64,000 nucleotides of DNA from Pandoraea anapnoica. GTDB lineage: Bacteria > Pseudomonadota > Gammaproteobacteria > Burkholderiales > Burkholderiaceae. The DNA lies in contig NZ_CABPSP010000007.1 of NCBI RefSeq assembly GCF_902459765.1, positions 1-64,000 on the forward strand, written 5' to 3'. Shown here one piece after another: positions 8,975 through 18,996 of the stretch (positions are counted from its first letter, which is position 1; each line of letters starts with the position of its first letter). The translations under genes and the position numbers were made by a program. The notes under the pieces are model-generated. The model worked only from the letters and a program-made list of their open reading frames with translations, had not been told where the DNA came from and made no database searches.

Positions 8975-9892
8975 ATGACTACCCAAACTCCGATTCAAGG
9001 CAGTATCGTCGCGATTGTCACCCCGATGGCAGAGGACGGCAGCCTTGACCGTGAAGCACTGCGTAACCTGATCAACTGGCACGTCGACGAAGGCACGGAC
9101 GGTATCGTGATCGTCGGCACGTCGGGCGAGTCCCCGACGGTAAACGTGGAAGAGCACTGCGAGCTCATCGAGATCGCCGTCCAGCAAACCGCGGAAGCCG
9201 GCCAGTCGCGTGGGCGCAAGGTGCCCGTGATCGCCGGCACCGGCGGCAATTCGACGGCCGAAGCTATCGAACTGACCCGACATGCAAAGAAGGTCGGTGC
9301 GGATGCGTCGCTGCAAGTCGTGCCGTACTACAACAAGCCCACGCAGGAAGGCCAGTACCAGCACTTCCGCGCCATTGCCGAAGCCGTTGAGCTTCCGGTC
9401 ATCCTCTATAATGTGCCCGGCCGTACCGTGGCAGACGCCAGCAACGATACGTTGCTGCGTCTGGCGCAAGTGCCTGGCATCGTTGGCGTGAAAGACGCCA
9501 CGGGCAACCTGGATCGCGGCATCGACCTGATCCGGCGCGCTCCGAAGAGCTTCGCCGTGTACAGCGGCGACGACCTGACGGCTGTTGCGCTCATGCTCAT
9601 GGGCGGTCAGGGTAATATCTCGGTCACCGCCAACGTGGCACCGCGTGCGATGCACGATCTGTGCGTCGCGGCGCTGGCCGGCGACGTGACCAAGGCACGT
9701 GAACTGCAATTCAAGCTGTTCGAACTGCATCGTGCCATGTTCGTCGAAGCCAATCCGATCCCCGTGAAGTGGGCGCTGCAAAAGATGGGCATGATCGCGT
9801 CGGGCATCCGCCTGCCGCTCACGCCGCTTGCGCAGCCGTATCAGGACACGGTGCTCGAAGCCCTCAAGTCGGCCAACATCGCCGTTGTCTAA
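8975..9892 (+). CDS. dapA: 4-hydroxy-tetrahydrodipicolinate synthase
   Basis: 305 residues. DapA condenses pyruvate with aspartate semialdehyde, the first step of the diaminopimelate/lysine branch. The GTSGESPT substrate-binding segment is near residue 48, the catalytic Tyr is in LYNVPGRT, and the Schiff-base Lys is in GVKDATGN. The length is normal. It is followed 51 bases later by bamC, the same dapA-bamC (nlpB) order as in E. coli. Confidence 0.97.
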   Translation: MTTQTPIQGSIVAIVTPMAEDGSLDREALRNLINWHVDEGTDGIVIVGTSGESPTVNVEEHCELIEIAVQQTAEAGQSRGRKVPVIAGTGGNSTAEAIELTRHAKKVGADASLQVVPYYNKPTQEGQYQHFRAIAEAVELPVILYNVPGRTVADASNDTLLRLAQVPGIVGVKDATGNLDRGIDLIRRAPKSFAVYSGDDLTAVALMLMGGQGNISVTANVAPRAMHDLCVAALAGDVTKARELQFKLFELHRAMFVEANPIPVKWALQKMGMIASGIRLPLTPLAQPYQDTVLEALKSANIAVV

Positions 9893-9943
9893 GCTGTCGT
9901 TCAGGCACCCGGGTTCGATTGCCCACCCATTTTTTTGCGACTC

Positions 9944-11086
9944 ATGAAACGAATCGTCAGTAATTCCGTAGCTCGTCCCGTGCTGGCATGGGCCGCTATT
10001 GCCTCGTTGGCCCTCGTCGCCGGATGCAGCTCGCTGTCGAGCGCCTTGTCTTCGGACAAGGTCGACTACAAGAGCTCGAAGACCGGCCCCTCGCTCGACG
10101 TCCCGCCGGATCTGACGAACGTTCAGGCCGCTGACCGCAAGTATGTGACGCCGGGCGGCACCGCCACGCTGTCGACCTACGAGACGCAGCAGAAGGTCGT
10201 TGCCGCCAATCCGACGGATACGGTGCTGCCGGAGGTGCCGGGCATGAAGGTCGTGCGCGACGGCAACGAGCGTTGGCTCGTGATTCAGAAGCCGGCCGGT
10301 GAATTGTGGCCGACGCTGCGCGAGTTCTGGCAGGAAAACGGCTTCGTGTTGACGATTGACTCGTCCGATACCGGTGTGATGGAAACCGACTGGGCAGAGA
10401 ACCGCGCCAAGCTGAATCAGGACATCATCCGCGATCTGCTGGGCAAGGTGCTCGACGGTCTTTATTCGACCGGCGAACGCGATCGTTTCCGTACGCGTGT
10501 CGAACGTGATCCGAACGGCGGCACGGACATCTACATCACGCATCGTCGCATGGTGGAAGTGTTCACGAACTCACAGAAAGACACGACCAAGTGGGAGCCG
10601 GCACCGAACGATCCGGGTCTCGAAGCCATCATGCTCACGAAGCTGATGCAGCGCTTCGGTGCGCAGGCCGATCAGGCCAAGGCGCAAGTCGAAAGCGCGA
10701 AGGCCGGCGGACCGACCAGCCAAGTCGTGAAGACGGCCGATGCTTCTTACCTCGACATCAATGAGCCGTTCGATCGCGCATGGCGTCGTGTGGGCGTGGC
10801 GCTCGACCGCGGTAACTTCACCGTGGACGACCGTGACCGCGCGAAGGGCCTGTACTTCGTGAGCTATGTCGATCCGGCATCGCTGGCGAAGGACAACGGT
10901 TTCTTCTACAGCCTGTTCCATGCGAAGGAAGTGCAGGATCAGAAGAAGGCCAAGAAGTACAGCGTGAACGTGCAGGGGCGCGGCGATAGTCAGACTCGCG
11001 TGCAGGTGCTCGACGACAAGGGTAACGTCGACAACTCGCAGATCGCTCAGACGATCATCAGCGTGATCGGCAACCAGCTCCGTTAA
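9944..11086 (+). CDS. bamC: Outer membrane protein assembly factor BamC
   Basis: About 380 residues from the ATG at 9944; a TTG three codons earlier is less likely. BamC is a lipoprotein of the BAM complex that folds beta-barrel proteins into the outer membrane. A Lys/Arg-containing signal ends in the lipobox LVAGCSS. Two helix-grip domains (about residues 100-215 and 265-375) match the NlpB/BamC family, with the unstructured N-terminal segment after the lipid Cys carrying the KVDYKSS region that contacts BamD. Next to dapA as in many proteobacteria. Confidence 0.93.
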   Translation: MKRIVSNSVARPVLAWAAIASLALVAGCSSLSSALSSDKVDYKSSKTGPSLDVPPDLTNVQAADRKYVTPGGTATLSTYETQQKVVAANPTDTVLPEVPGMKVVRDGNERWLVIQKPAGELWPTLREFWQENGFVLTIDSSDTGVMETDWAENRAKLNQDIIRDLLGKVLDGLYSTGERDRFRTRVERDPNGGTDIYITHRRMVEVFTNSQKDTTKWEPAPNDPGLEAIMLTKLMQRFGAQADQAKAQVESAKAGGPTSQVVKTADASYLDINEPFDRAWRRVGVALDRGNFTVDDRDRAKGLYFVSYVDPASLAKDNGFFYSLFHAKEVQDQKKAKKYSVNVQGRGDSQTRVQVLDDKGNVDNSQIAQTIISVIGNQLR

Positions 11087-11094
11087 GGCGGGGC

Positions 11095-11886
11095 GTGCGG
11101 TTCGCCAGTCTAGGCAGCGGCAGCGAAGGCAATGCCCTGCTGGTGGAGGCGTCGGAAGGCGCCTCCACGACACGCATTCTCCTCGATTGCGGTTTCTCGA
11201 TGCGAGAGGTCGAGCGTCGCCTCACGGCACGCTCGATCGACGTGGCCTCGCTCGACGCCATCGTCATCACGCATGAACACGCCGATCACATCGGCAGTGC
11301 ACTTTCCCTCACTCGCAAGTATCGAATCCCGCTCATCATGAGCTGGGGAACGGGGCAGGCCGTCAAGGTCGCCACGACGCTCTCTGTCGAGGACAGTCAT
11401 GCGCTCGTGCGGTGGTGTCGTTCCGATGAGCGGCTGACGGTGGGCGGCCTTGAGCTGCACCCCTATACCGTGCCCCACGACGCGCGCGAACCTCTCCAAT
11501 TCGTGTTTTCCGATGGTGCTCGCCGCTTGGGTGTGCTGACCGATGCCGGGTGTCCGACGGCGCACGTCATCGCTACACTGGGCGGTTGCGACGCGTTGGT
11601 GCTTGAATGCAATCACGATCGCGAGATGCTGGCCAACAGCAAGTATCCGCCGTCGCTCAAGGCGCGCATTGGTGGCACCTATGGCCATCTGGCGAACGAC
11701 GCTGCTGCGGAGATTCTCGGGGCGATCGACCGGGCAAAACTTCAGCGTGTGGTCTGTGCGCATTTGAGCGAGCAGAACAACACGCCTGAGCTGGCGATGG
11801 CGGCGATGACGGCTGTCATCGGCACAGAGGCGACCGAGATCCTGGTGGCTACGCAGGCGGGCGGATTCGACTGGCTGACGTGCTAG
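11095..11886 (+). CDS. MBL-fold metallo-hydrolase (YycJ-like)
   Basis: 263 residues from a GTG start eight bases after bamC, so very probably cotranscribed. The metallo-beta-lactamase motif HEHADH (about 60-65) and later His/Asp residues in DAGCPT, ECNHD and AHLSEQNN fit the YycJ/WalJ-like branch of MBL nucleases. These act on nucleic acids in cells that have been studied; here only the fold is certain. A strong terminator hairpin follows at 11954-11984. Confidence 0.9.
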   Translation: MRFASLGSGSEGNALLVEASEGASTTRILLDCGFSMREVERRLTARSIDVASLDAIVITHEHADHIGSALSLTRKYRIPLIMSWGTGQAVKVATTLSVEDSHALVRWCRSDERLTVGGLELHPYTVPHDAREPLQFVFSDGARRLGVLTDAGCPTAHVIATLGGCDALVLECNHDREMLANSKYPPSLKARIGGTYGHLANDAAAEILGAIDRAKLQRVVCAHLSEQNNTPELAMAAMTAVIGTEATEILVATQAGGFDWLTC

Positions 11887-11953
11887 CGAAGCGTCTCGCG
11901 GTGCGCGCCGTTCATCGGTGTGGCGTGTGGATGCGTACGAGGTGTACAGACGC

Positions 11954-11984
11954 AAAAAAGCCGGTCAGAAGACCGGCTTTTTTT
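11954..11984. terminator. Bidirectional intrinsic terminator
   Basis: An A-run, the arm gccggtc, a short loop and the arm gaccggc are followed by seven T. Because both ends carry A/T runs, it can stop the MBL-fold gene on the plus strand and the alanine-rich lipoprotein gene (12012-12269) on the minus strand. Confidence 0.88.
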
Positions 11985-12011
11985 GCTCAACTGCCTTGCG
12001 GCAGCGAGAGC

Positions 12012-12269
12012 TTACTTGCTGGCAGCAGCGTCAGCAGCCGAAGCAACGGCGTCAGCAGCAGCACCAGCAGCCGAAGCGGCCGTGTCAGCAGCAGCACCAG
12101 CAGCCGAAGCAGCCGAATCAGCAGCAGCGCCAGCAGCCGAAGCGGCGTCCGAAGCAGCCGCAGCAGCCGAAGCGGCAGCGTCAGCAGCCGGAGCAGCGGC
12201 TTCTTCCTTCTTGCCGCAGGCGGTCAGGGCGATAGCCAACAACGAAGCGACGAGGAGAGACTTCTTCAT
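12012..12269 (-). CDS. Small alanine-repeat lipoprotein
   Basis: About 85 residues from the ATG at 12269, which has an AAAGGA ribosome site; a GTG two codons upstream is also in frame. A short signal with KK ends in the lipobox ALTAC, followed by GKKEEAAAP. The mature part is almost entirely Ala with Asp and Ser, built of about three near-identical 11-residue units of the form AASAAGAAADS. These should form a long helix, similar in spirit to Lpp-like or Ala-rich envelope lipoproteins. The 33-base DNA units are also repetitive and could recombine. No function is known. Confidence 0.8.
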   Translation of the reverse strand: MKKSLLVASLLAIALTACGKKEEAAAPAADAAASAAAAASDAASAAGAAADSAASAAGAAADTAASAAGAAADAVASAADAAASK

Positions 12270-12448
12270 GATCACGTCCTTTTATGGTAGAAGACAAGCG
12301 AATTGAATATTAATTACGGTAATACGCTCTTGCCAGCGCAAAGCCGATTGCGAGACATTGGCAATTGAGGATTACCCTTGGTCATGCAAGCTGCTTGGCG
12401 AGAAATTATATTGGGTTTTCCCCAACGCGTCACGTCAATCTCGCGGAT

Positions 12449-13669
12449 TTACCCCGCTTTTTTCCTTACGGCGCGCAACTTTCGCACGCCTTTCGCGTCT
12501 GGTCCAAGCAGCAGCCATCCCGAAGCATACCAATCGTACAGAATTTCAACGATTTCTTGGTCTTTTTGCTCGAAATTCGCACATTCTGCTGCATTCAGCT
12601 CGCGCTGGTCTGCAAGAGTTCGTAACGTAGAGCGCGCAGCGACAGGCACTTCAAGTGGTTCGCCGTTGACGAAGTACCGGTTGCGTCGATACAACAATTG
12701 CGTCTTCGGCGAGAGCGTCAGGCCTCGTGTAGATACTTCGTGCACGAAACGTGACGTCGAAAGGGGCTTCTCAGGGGGATCGAAAAAAACGTGCGACTTC
12801 GGCTCGCTCAGCCAGCGTCCCAGGAAGTCTTCGACTTCTTTTTGTCCCCAGCGCACACGTTCGAGCTGCGTGATGAGTGTGTCGATCATCGCTTCGGGTA
12901 GTGCGGCCGGATGTTTGACGGCGGGTTGCTTCGGATCCGCGTATCGCCCAGCGAAATGACGCGCAAACGGCAGGTCGGCTGCATTTTCCGCGAGGTAATA
13001 CAGGAAGTTCTGAAGCATCTCCTGTTCGAGCGGTGCGCGGAATCCGATGGAATACGTCATGCACTCGCCCTCGGCTACGCCATCGTGTGCGTAGCCCGGC
13101 GGCAGATACAGCATGTCGCCCGGTTCCAGTATCCATTCCTCTTCGGCTTCGAAGTTTTTCAGGATGCGCAGCGGCACGTCTTCCAGCCATGTCGTGTCGC
13201 GTTGCGGTCCGATACGCCAGCGTCGCTTGCCGTGCGCTTGCAGCAGGAACACGTCGTACGAATCGAGGTGTGGGCCAACGCCGCCGCCATCGGTCGCGTA
13301 GCTGATCATCACGTCGTCGAGACGCGCGTCGGGAATGAAGCGAAACTGTTGCATGAGGGCGTCGACCGCCGGCGCGTGAAGATTCACGCCCTGCACGAGA
13401 AGCGTCCATTGCTTACGCGTGAGTGGCGGCAGATCGTCGATGTCGAACGGGCCGTGATCGAGTTGCCAGCGTTTGCGCGTTTGGGTGATGAGGCGGGATT
13501 CGACATCGTCCTGGGCGGCAAGGGCGAACAGCGCCTCACGCGAGAGCGGTGCGGAAAAGCCCGGGATCGCCTGGCGGATGAGCAACGGGCGCTTATGCCA
13601 GTAGCGCTTCATGAAAGCGTCGGGAGCGAGGTCGCCGAGCAACGGCAATGGGGAGCGAGATGTCGTCAT
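12449..13669 (-). CDS. roxA: RoxA-type ribosomal protein L16 arginine hydroxylase (JmjC cupin)
   Basis: About 406 residues from the ATG at 13669; an ATG at 13693 adds eight unlikely residues. It matches E. coli YcfD/RoxA, a 2-oxoglutarate and Fe(II)-dependent oxygenase that hydroxylates an Arg of ribosomal protein L16. The N-terminal YWHKRPLLIRQA is typical. The iron ligands are seen in HLDSYDVFLLQ and in the His of YLPPGYAHDG. A C-terminal winged-helix region of the family extends from about residue 300. Divergently oriented from slyD. Confidence 0.9.
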   Translation of the reverse strand: MTTSRSPLPLLGDLAPDAFMKRYWHKRPLLIRQAIPGFSAPLSREALFALAAQDDVESRLITQTRKRWQLDHGPFDIDDLPPLTRKQWTLLVQGVNLHAPAVDALMQQFRFIPDARLDDVMISYATDGGGVGPHLDSYDVFLLQAHGKRRWRIGPQRDTTWLEDVPLRILKNFEAEEEWILEPGDMLYLPPGYAHDGVAEGECMTYSIGFRAPLEQEMLQNFLYYLAENAADLPFARHFAGRYADPKQPAVKHPAALPEAMIDTLITQLERVRWGQKEVEDFLGRWLSEPKSHVFFDPPEKPLSTSRFVHEVSTRGLTLSPKTQLLYRRNRYFVNGEPLEVPVAARSTLRTLADQRELNAAECANFEQKDQEIVEILYDWYASGWLLLGPDAKGVRKLRAVRKKAG

Positions 13670-13704
13670 GCGTAGGAGCCGGGCCGCTGTCATACGGCTG
13701 CGCG

Positions 13705-13710
13705 TATAAT
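13705..13710 (+). promoter_or_regulatory. -10 element of the slyD promoter
   Basis: A perfect TATAAT lies 24 bases before the slyD start codon. No good -35 box is seen at 17 bases spacing, so only the -10 is claimed. Confidence 0.5.
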
Positions 13711-13734
13711 GCGGGCTGTTTTTCGGAGAGTTTG

Positions 13735-14262
13735 ATGAAGATCGAAAAGAATACCGTCGTCTCGGTGACTTACAAGTTGTCGGACGCTCAGGGCAACCTG
13801 ATCGAAGAAAGCGGCGCCGAGCCGATGGTCTATCTGCACGGCGGCTATGATGGCACGTTCCCCAAGATCGAGGAAGCGCTCGATGGCCAGGACGTCGGCT
13901 TTGAAACCCAACTGCAACTGGAACCGACGGACGCCTTCGGCGACTACGATTCCGAGCTGATCAAGATCGAAGAGCGAGGCCGTTTCCCGGAACCGCTCGA
14001 AGTCGGCATGCAGTTCGAAGGCACGCCGGAAGACGGTGACGAAGAGGCCGACACGTTGATCTACACGGTGACCGACGTTGCCGACGACAAGGTTGTGCTC
14101 GACGGCAACCACCCGCTCGCGGGCATGGCACTGCGCTTCGATCTGAAGGTGACGGACGTGCGTCAGGCCACCGAAGAGGAAATCGAGCACCAGCACGCGC
14201 ATGGCGCGTCGGGTCTCGAGATCGTCGATGAGGACGAAGACGACGCGCCCACGCTGCATTAA
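13735..14262 (+). CDS. slyD: FKBP-type peptidyl-prolyl isomerase SlyD
   Basis: 175 residues from the ATG at 13735, preceded by GGAGAG; longer upstream frames overlap the roxA promoter region. SlyD is a cytosolic prolyl isomerase and chaperone with an IF (insert-in-flap) domain. The FKBP core is seen in VSVTYKLSDAQGNLIEESG and the GHPLAG-like NHPLAGMALRFD segment; the IF domain lies around residues 70-125. The C-terminus is acidic with only HQHAH, lacking the long His/Cys-rich metal tail of E. coli SlyD, so nickel handling is doubtful. Confidence 0.92.
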   Translation: MKIEKNTVVSVTYKLSDAQGNLIEESGAEPMVYLHGGYDGTFPKIEEALDGQDVGFETQLQLEPTDAFGDYDSELIKIEERGRFPEPLEVGMQFEGTPEDGDEEADTLIYTVTDVADDKVVLDGNHPLAGMALRFDLKVTDVRQATEEEIEHQHAHGASGLEIVDEDEDDAPTLH

Positions 14263-14320
14263 TCGCGGTACCAGCCAAGCGTCACTCGTGACGCGAAGCC
14301 CGCGAGCAGTATGAGCAAAA

Positions 14321-14374
14321 GCGCCGGACAGGTGCATCGTGAAATGCGATGCGCCTGTCCGGCGTTTGCATTTT
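14321..14374 (+). terminator. Intrinsic terminator after slyD
   Basis: Two 18-base arms (14322-14339 and 14347-14364) pair with one G-U wobble around a 7-base loop and are followed by a T-rich stretch. It lies 60 bases after the slyD stop. Confidence 0.8.
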
Positions 14375-14456
14375 GCGCACGTGTACTTGCGTGATGCGTG
14401 GTCGGGTAACGCGGGTGGAAACGCGGGCCTGATCCGAATCGGCGACGCAAACCGGC

Positions 14457-15926
14457 TCAGTTGCCGTGAGCAGTACTGCGAGAAGTGGCTTTCGGGAGCA
14501 TCGCCGGGCCGATCGGCATGACGCCCTCGTTCGGGTTCAGGCTGATGGCGGTATTGGTCGTCAGTCCCGAGGCCGGGTAGAGCACCGCATAGGGCACGGA
14601 GGCGGGTGTTGTGGTGGACGCGGTGGACGCGGTGGACGTTGAGGCAGGTGTAGCCGACGGCGTCACATGGCCTGCGGGCGCAGTCCCGGGCGCCGCAGCC
14701 GATGCAATCACACCACTCCCTGTCGTCGCCCGTGCCGCTTCCGCCCCCGAGGAGGCACCTTGTGTGGTTGCCGCACCGCCGCTTCGCTGAGCGCTGGCCG
14801 TTGGCACGGACGTGCTATTGGGCGGCAGGAGTGCGCTTTCGAAGCGGAATAGCTGAGACGTTCGGGGGTCGACGTGTACGCGCACCCATCGATTGCTCGT
14901 GGGGGACCCGAAGGTGCTTAGCTGCGTGAACGTCTTCACCGGTGCGCCATGAGCGTCGCGTAAGGGTTGCGAGTGATGCATGGTCTTGCCGCTGTCGATC
15001 AGCAGAATCGGCCCTTTGAAGCGCGCTGCCAGTCGTTGCAACTGCATGCGGAAGTCCTTATAGCCATCGACGCCGCGACGTCCCGCACGATCCGAGAAGA
15101 TGCCGCCCAGCCCGCCGCCGCGCGCGGGCTCGAACTCCGGGTCGGCCTGCGCGATGACGACCATGCCGAGCGCGTCCTTCTGTTGCGCGTAGACGAGCGC
15201 GTGTTGCAGCCAGACGCGCGTCGCGATCACCCGATCTTCATACTCGCCGTTCCGTCCACCGGCCGAGCGATAGTTATTGTTGTTGCCCGGAAGATTCACG
15301 CCGACGAAAACCACGCCGCGATAAAACCATCGCACGTTTTCGTGATACTGCCGAAAGCGCGCCATGTCGCTCTGACGCGTGAGGTCGAACTGCGCGTAGC
15401 CGACAGGGCCGGGGCCCAGTAGCGCATCGTCGTCGAAGGCGTGATCGCGCAGGAAGTCGAGCCGCTCCACCGGGTTATAGCTGCCGTCTGTCGCGCGTTC
15501 GCAATCGGCCCAGTCGTTCGCGCCGGGCACGTAGATCATCGGTTTGGGCGAACTGGCCAGAAGACTCAGGCGCTGCGTGACGAGGTCGTCGCGGCACGAT
15601 TCCGAAACGCTTTTGAGATTGCCTGCGTGTACGACGAACGCCGCCGGGGTGTCGCCGATGCTCGCCAGCACACTGCGCGTGACGGGCGCCTCGGTGCTGT
15701 TGAACGGGGTATTGCCGAGCACCGCGAACTCGAAAGGCGGCGGCTTGGCCGGCGCCTTGGGTTGTGTCTTCGCCGCGGATCGGGTCGACGCCTTCGCGCC
15801 ACCCGAAGTCGCCATCGCCGCAATCGAAGATATCGGGCCGATCGCCAGCGCCAACGTCACGAGACACGCGGCCAGCAGGCCGGTGCGGGTGTCATGCATG
15901 ACGTGTGGGCGACGAAGGCTCGACAT
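14457..15926 (-). CDS. Exported metallophosphoesterase-like protein with altered metal motifs
   Basis: 489 residues (480 if the ATG at 15899 is used). A hydrophobic signal (about 15-37) predicts export. The region from about 65 to 370 resembles exported calcineurin-like phosphoesterases. In that family I expect motifs of the type GDTPY, GDIKSG and GDNEWTDC; here they read GNTPF (71-75), HAGNLKS (100-106) and PGANDWADC (134-142), with the metal-binding Asp or Asn residues changed. A low-complexity Ser/Thr/Ala/Pro tail (about 375-460) follows. The enzyme may be inactive or use another metal site. Function unknown. Confidence 0.72.
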   Translation of the reverse strand: MSSLRRPHVMHDTRTGLLAACLVTLALAIGPISSIAAMATSGGAKASTRSAAKTQPKAPAKPPPFEFAVLGNTPFNSTEAPVTRSVLASIGDTPAAFVVHAGNLKSVSESCRDDLVTQRLSLLASSPKPMIYVPGANDWADCERATDGSYNPVERLDFLRDHAFDDDALLGPGPVGYAQFDLTRQSDMARFRQYHENVRWFYRGVVFVGVNLPGNNNNYRSAGGRNGEYEDRVIATRVWLQHALVYAQQKDALGMVVIAQADPEFEPARGGGLGGIFSDRAGRRGVDGYKDFRMQLQRLAARFKGPILLIDSGKTMHHSQPLRDAHGAPVKTFTQLSTFGSPTSNRWVRVHVDPRTSQLFRFESALLPPNSTSVPTASAQRSGGAATTQGASSGAEAARATTGSGVIASAAAPGTAPAGHVTPSATPASTSTASTASTTTPASVPYAVLYPASGLTTNTAISLNPNEGVMPIGPAMLPKATSRSTAHGN

Positions 15927-15948
15927 ATGGGCGCGTGCGGGCGTGACG

Positions 15949-18663
15949 TCAGTCGTGCGTACGGCCGCGCATCAGGCCTCGCAGTTCATAAAGCAGATCG
16001 AGTGCTTCGCGCGGACGCAGATCGTCTGGATCGATTTCCGCCAGACGTGCGAGCGCTGCTTCCGACGCAGGGTCGAGGGCAGGGTTGCTGTGCGCTCCCG
16101 CGCCGTTTGCGCGCGGTGCGATGGCGTCGTCGTCCGCATCCTCTTCGACAAGCTCAACAGCCGCGCGCGGCGCAAACAGATCGAGTTGCGGCGCGGCGGG
16201 GTCGAGTGCCTGCTGTTCGAGCAGCGCGAGATGCTTGCGTGCCGCGCGAATGACCGGCATCGGCACGCCCGCGAGTTGCGCCACCTGCAAGCCGTAGCTC
16301 TGGCTCGCGGGCCCGTCCTGCACGGCGTGCAGGAACACGATCCCTTCGCCGTGTTCTACCGCCGACAGGTGCACGTTCGCGCATTGCGGGAACTCGTCGG
16401 GCAATTGCGTCAGTTCGAAATAGTGCGTGGCAAAGAGGGTGTAGCAACGGTTGTGGCCGAGCAGGTGACGGGCGATGGCCCATGCGAGCGCGAGACCGTC
16501 GAAGGTCGACGTGCCGCGTCCGATTTCATCCATCAGCACAAGGCTCTGATCCGTGGCCGTGTGCAGAATTGCCGCCGATTCGGTCATCTCGACCATGAAC
16601 GTCGAGCGACCGCCCGCAAGGTCGTCCGACGCGCCGATACGCGTGAAGATCGCGTCGAGCGGCCCGAGTCGCACGGCTTCGGCAGGCACGTAGCAGCCGA
16701 CATACGCCAGCAGTGCGATCAGTGCGGTCTGACGCATGAACGTCGACTTACCGCCCATGTTCGGGCCAGTGATCAGCAGCAACCGACGCGGATCGCCCAG
16801 CGAGCAATCGTTCGCGATGAAACGCTCGACCTGTTGTTCGACGACGGGGTGGCGGCCCTGACGAATGTCGACCACACGGTCCTGTACCAGTTCGGGCTTC
16901 ACCCAGCCGAGCGTTTCGGCGCGCTCGGCGAGCGATGCCAGCACGTCGAGTTGTGCGAGCGCCTGCGCAATGCGCTTGAACTCGGTGATGTGCGGCAGCA
17001 GCGATTGCAGCAGCGCGTCGTAGAGCATCTTCTCGCGCGCGAGCGAGCGCTCCTGCGCCGACAGCGCCTTGTCCTCGAACGTCTTCAGTTCCGGCGTGAT
17101 GTAACGCTCGGCGTTCTTGAGCGTCTGGCGGCGGCGGTAGTCGTCGGGCACTTTGTCCGTCTGACCGCGCGTGACTTCGATATAGAAGCCGTGCACCTTA
17201 TTGAACTCGACACGCAGATTGTTGATGCCGGTGCGCGCGCGTTCGCGCGTTTCAAGATCGACAAGGAACTGGCCGCAGTTCTCGGAAATGTCGCGCAGCT
17301 CATCGAGATCGGCGTCGTGGCCGCGTGCGATGACACCGCCGTCGCGCAGCATGGCCGCGGGCTCTTCGGCGACAGCGCTCGTCAGCAGTGCGAGCGCATC
17401 GTCCGGAATCGCGAGGTCTTCGTGCAGGATCGCCAGCAGCGGCGAGCGTGCTTCGACCGCGCGCAAGGTGGTGTGCAACTCGGGCAGCCTGCGCAGTGCA
17501 TCGCGCAGGCTCGACAGATCGCGTGGACGCGCCGTCAGCAACGCCAGACGCGCGGTAATCCGCTCGACGTCGGCGACGTGTCGCAGTTCGCTATTGAGCG
17601 CGCGCCACGTACCGGGGCCTTCGAGTAGCGTCGCGATCGCCAACTGACGCGACTGCGGCACTTGCTGATCGCGCATCGGATGGTGCAGCCAGTGACGCAT
17701 CAGACGGCTGCCCATCGTCGTGCCGCAAGTATCGAGCAGCGAGAGCAGGGTGGGCGATTCGGTGCCGCGCAGCGTCTCCGTGAGCTCCAGATTACGGCGT
17801 GTGGCGGCGTCGAGGCCAATATAGGCCGCTTCTCGCTCTACGTTCAGACTTTGCACATGCCGCAGCGACTGACCTTGTGTTGCGGCTGCGTACTGCAACA
17901 ATGCACCCGCTGCGCCCAGCGCGGGATCGAGACCGTCGCAACCGAATGCCGTCAGGCTGGCAACCCCCAGTTGGTCGCGTAGTCGTTGCGTGCCGGCGGC
18001 GGTGTCGAAATGCCAGTCGGGTACGCGCGTCGTGGTGCCGAGGGAGAAGCTACCGAAGGCTTCGACGGCGCTGTCGGGCACCAGCGTTTCCGCCGGGCGG
18101 ATGCGTTCGAGTTCGCGGGGCAGTTTGTCGGCGGCCACTTCCATCAGGCGCAATTCGCCGCTGGCCAGCGACAGCCAGGCCAGACCCGCCACGCGTTCGC
18201 TCGCGCGTCTCGCGGGCGGCATCTGCACTGCGAGCAGATATTGATCGACCTTGTCGCTGAGCAGGGCGGCATCCGTGAGCGTGCCGGGGGTGACGATACG
18301 TACGACCTTGCGCTCGACCGGCCCCTTGGAGGTCGCCGGGTCGCCGATCTGTTCGCAGATGGCGACGGATTCGCCGAGCTTGACCAGCTTGCCAAGGTAC
18401 TGCTCGACGGCGTGATGTGGCACACCGGCCATGCGGATCGGCTGTCCGCCGGACTGCCCGCGGGCGGTGAGCGTGAGGTCGAGCAGGCGCGCGGCCTTGG
18501 CGGCGTCGTCGTGGAAGAGTTCGTAGAAATCGCCCATGCGGTAGAACACCAGCATGTTCGGATGCTCGGCCTTGATGCGCGTGTATTGCTGCATCATCGG
18601 CGTCATGGCGGGTGTCGCAGTGGCTGCGGCTGGTGCCGCGGGAGTCGCTTGGGTGCTCGTCAT
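15949..18663 (-). CDS. mutS: DNA mismatch repair protein MutS
   Basis: 904 residues from the ATG at 18663; an ATG at 18684 adds seven residues. MutS recognises mismatches and starts repair with MutL. The mismatch-reading [11 protein letters not shown] motif (Phe-X-Glu) is near residue 48, the Walker [10 protein letters not shown] near 640, and [12 protein letters not shown] (Walker B and switch) near 720. The C-terminus carries an acidic linker and the small tetramerisation helix [17 protein letters not shown]. The length is slightly above the E. coli 853, because of the N-terminal Ala/Thr-rich stretch and the linker. Confidence 0.97.
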   Translation of the reverse strand: MTSTQATPAAPAAATATPAMTPMMQQYTRIKAEHPNMLVFYRMGDFYELFHDDAAKAARLLDLTLTARGQSGGQPIRMAGVPHHAVEQYLGKLVKLGESVAICEQIGDPATSKGPVERKVVRIVTPGTLTDAALLSDKVDQYLLAVQMPPARRASERVAGLAWLSLASGELRLMEVAADKLPRELERIRPAETLVPDSAVEAFGSFSLGTTTRVPDWHFDTAAGTQRLRDQLGVASLTAFGCDGLDPALGAAGALLQYAAATQGQSLRHVQSLNVEREAAYIGLDAATRRNLELTETLRGTESPTLLSLLDTCGTTMGSRLMRHWLHHPMRDQQVPQSRQLAIATLLEGPGTWRALNSELRHVADVERITARLALLTARPRDLSSLRDALRRLPELHTTLRAVEARSPLLAILHEDLAIPDDALALLTSAVAEEPAAMLRDGGVIARGHDADLDELRDISENCGQFLVDLETRERARTGINNLRVEFNKVHGFYIEVTRGQTDKVPDDYRRRQTLKNAERYITPELKTFEDKALSAQERSLAREKMLYDALLQSLLPHITEFKRIAQALAQLDVLASLAERAETLGWVKPELVQDRVVDIRQGRHPVVEQQVERFIANDCSLGDPRRLLLITGPNMGGKSTFMRQTALIALLAYVGCYVPAEAVRLGPLDAIFTRIGASDDLAGGRSTFMVEMTESAAILHTATDQSLVLMDEIGRGTSTFDGLALAWAIARHLLGHNRCYTLFATHYFELTQLPDEFPQCANVHLSAVEHGEGIVFLHAVQDGPASQSYGLQVAQLAGVPMPVIRAARKHLALLEQQALDPAAPQLDLFAPRAAVELVEEDADDDAIAPRANGAGAHSNPALDPASEAALARLAEIDPDDLRPREALDLLYELRGLMRGRTHD

Positions 18664-18996
18664 GAATGAATTCGGGTCGGGCAAGTCGGGTCACGATGCG
18701 CGCCGGCGGGGATTTCCGCCCGGCACATCTCTCGGTGAGTCGGCAGCCAAATCTCGTCGGCTCTGCCGGTTTGCACCATCGTGGCGCGTTGGATGCGCAA
18801 TTTTACGACGGGTTCGGGTTGCGCCGTTATCCATCCTTTACCGATGTCACGCATCGGTGCCGATGAGGATGTCGCGCGAAAGAGTCAAGGAGGCATCGAA
18901 TATTTCTCAAGTTTCCCGAAAATGTGCCGTTTCGGGTGGTAATCTCTCGCAAAAATAAGCGAAAGCAAGACAAAAGCTACTCTCGTACGGGCCAGC
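18664..18996. other. Divergent intergenic region between mutS and the diguanylate cyclase
   Basis: About 330 bases without a supported gene. It must hold the divergent promoters of mutS and the GGDEF gene. Short reading frames on both strands lack ribosome sites and family features. No clear hairpin or operator is seen. Confidence 0.5.

Noticed and set aside
8969-10543. 524-codon minus-strand frame over dapA and bamC
   Set aside because: Antisense shadow of two recognisable genes.
11918-12235. Gln-rich plus-strand frame (QQQHQQPK repeats)
   Set aside because: It is the complementary strand of the alanine-repeat lipoprotein and has no ribosome site.
15544-17628. 694-codon plus-strand frame over mutS
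   Set aside because: Antisense to intact mutS, no domain seen.
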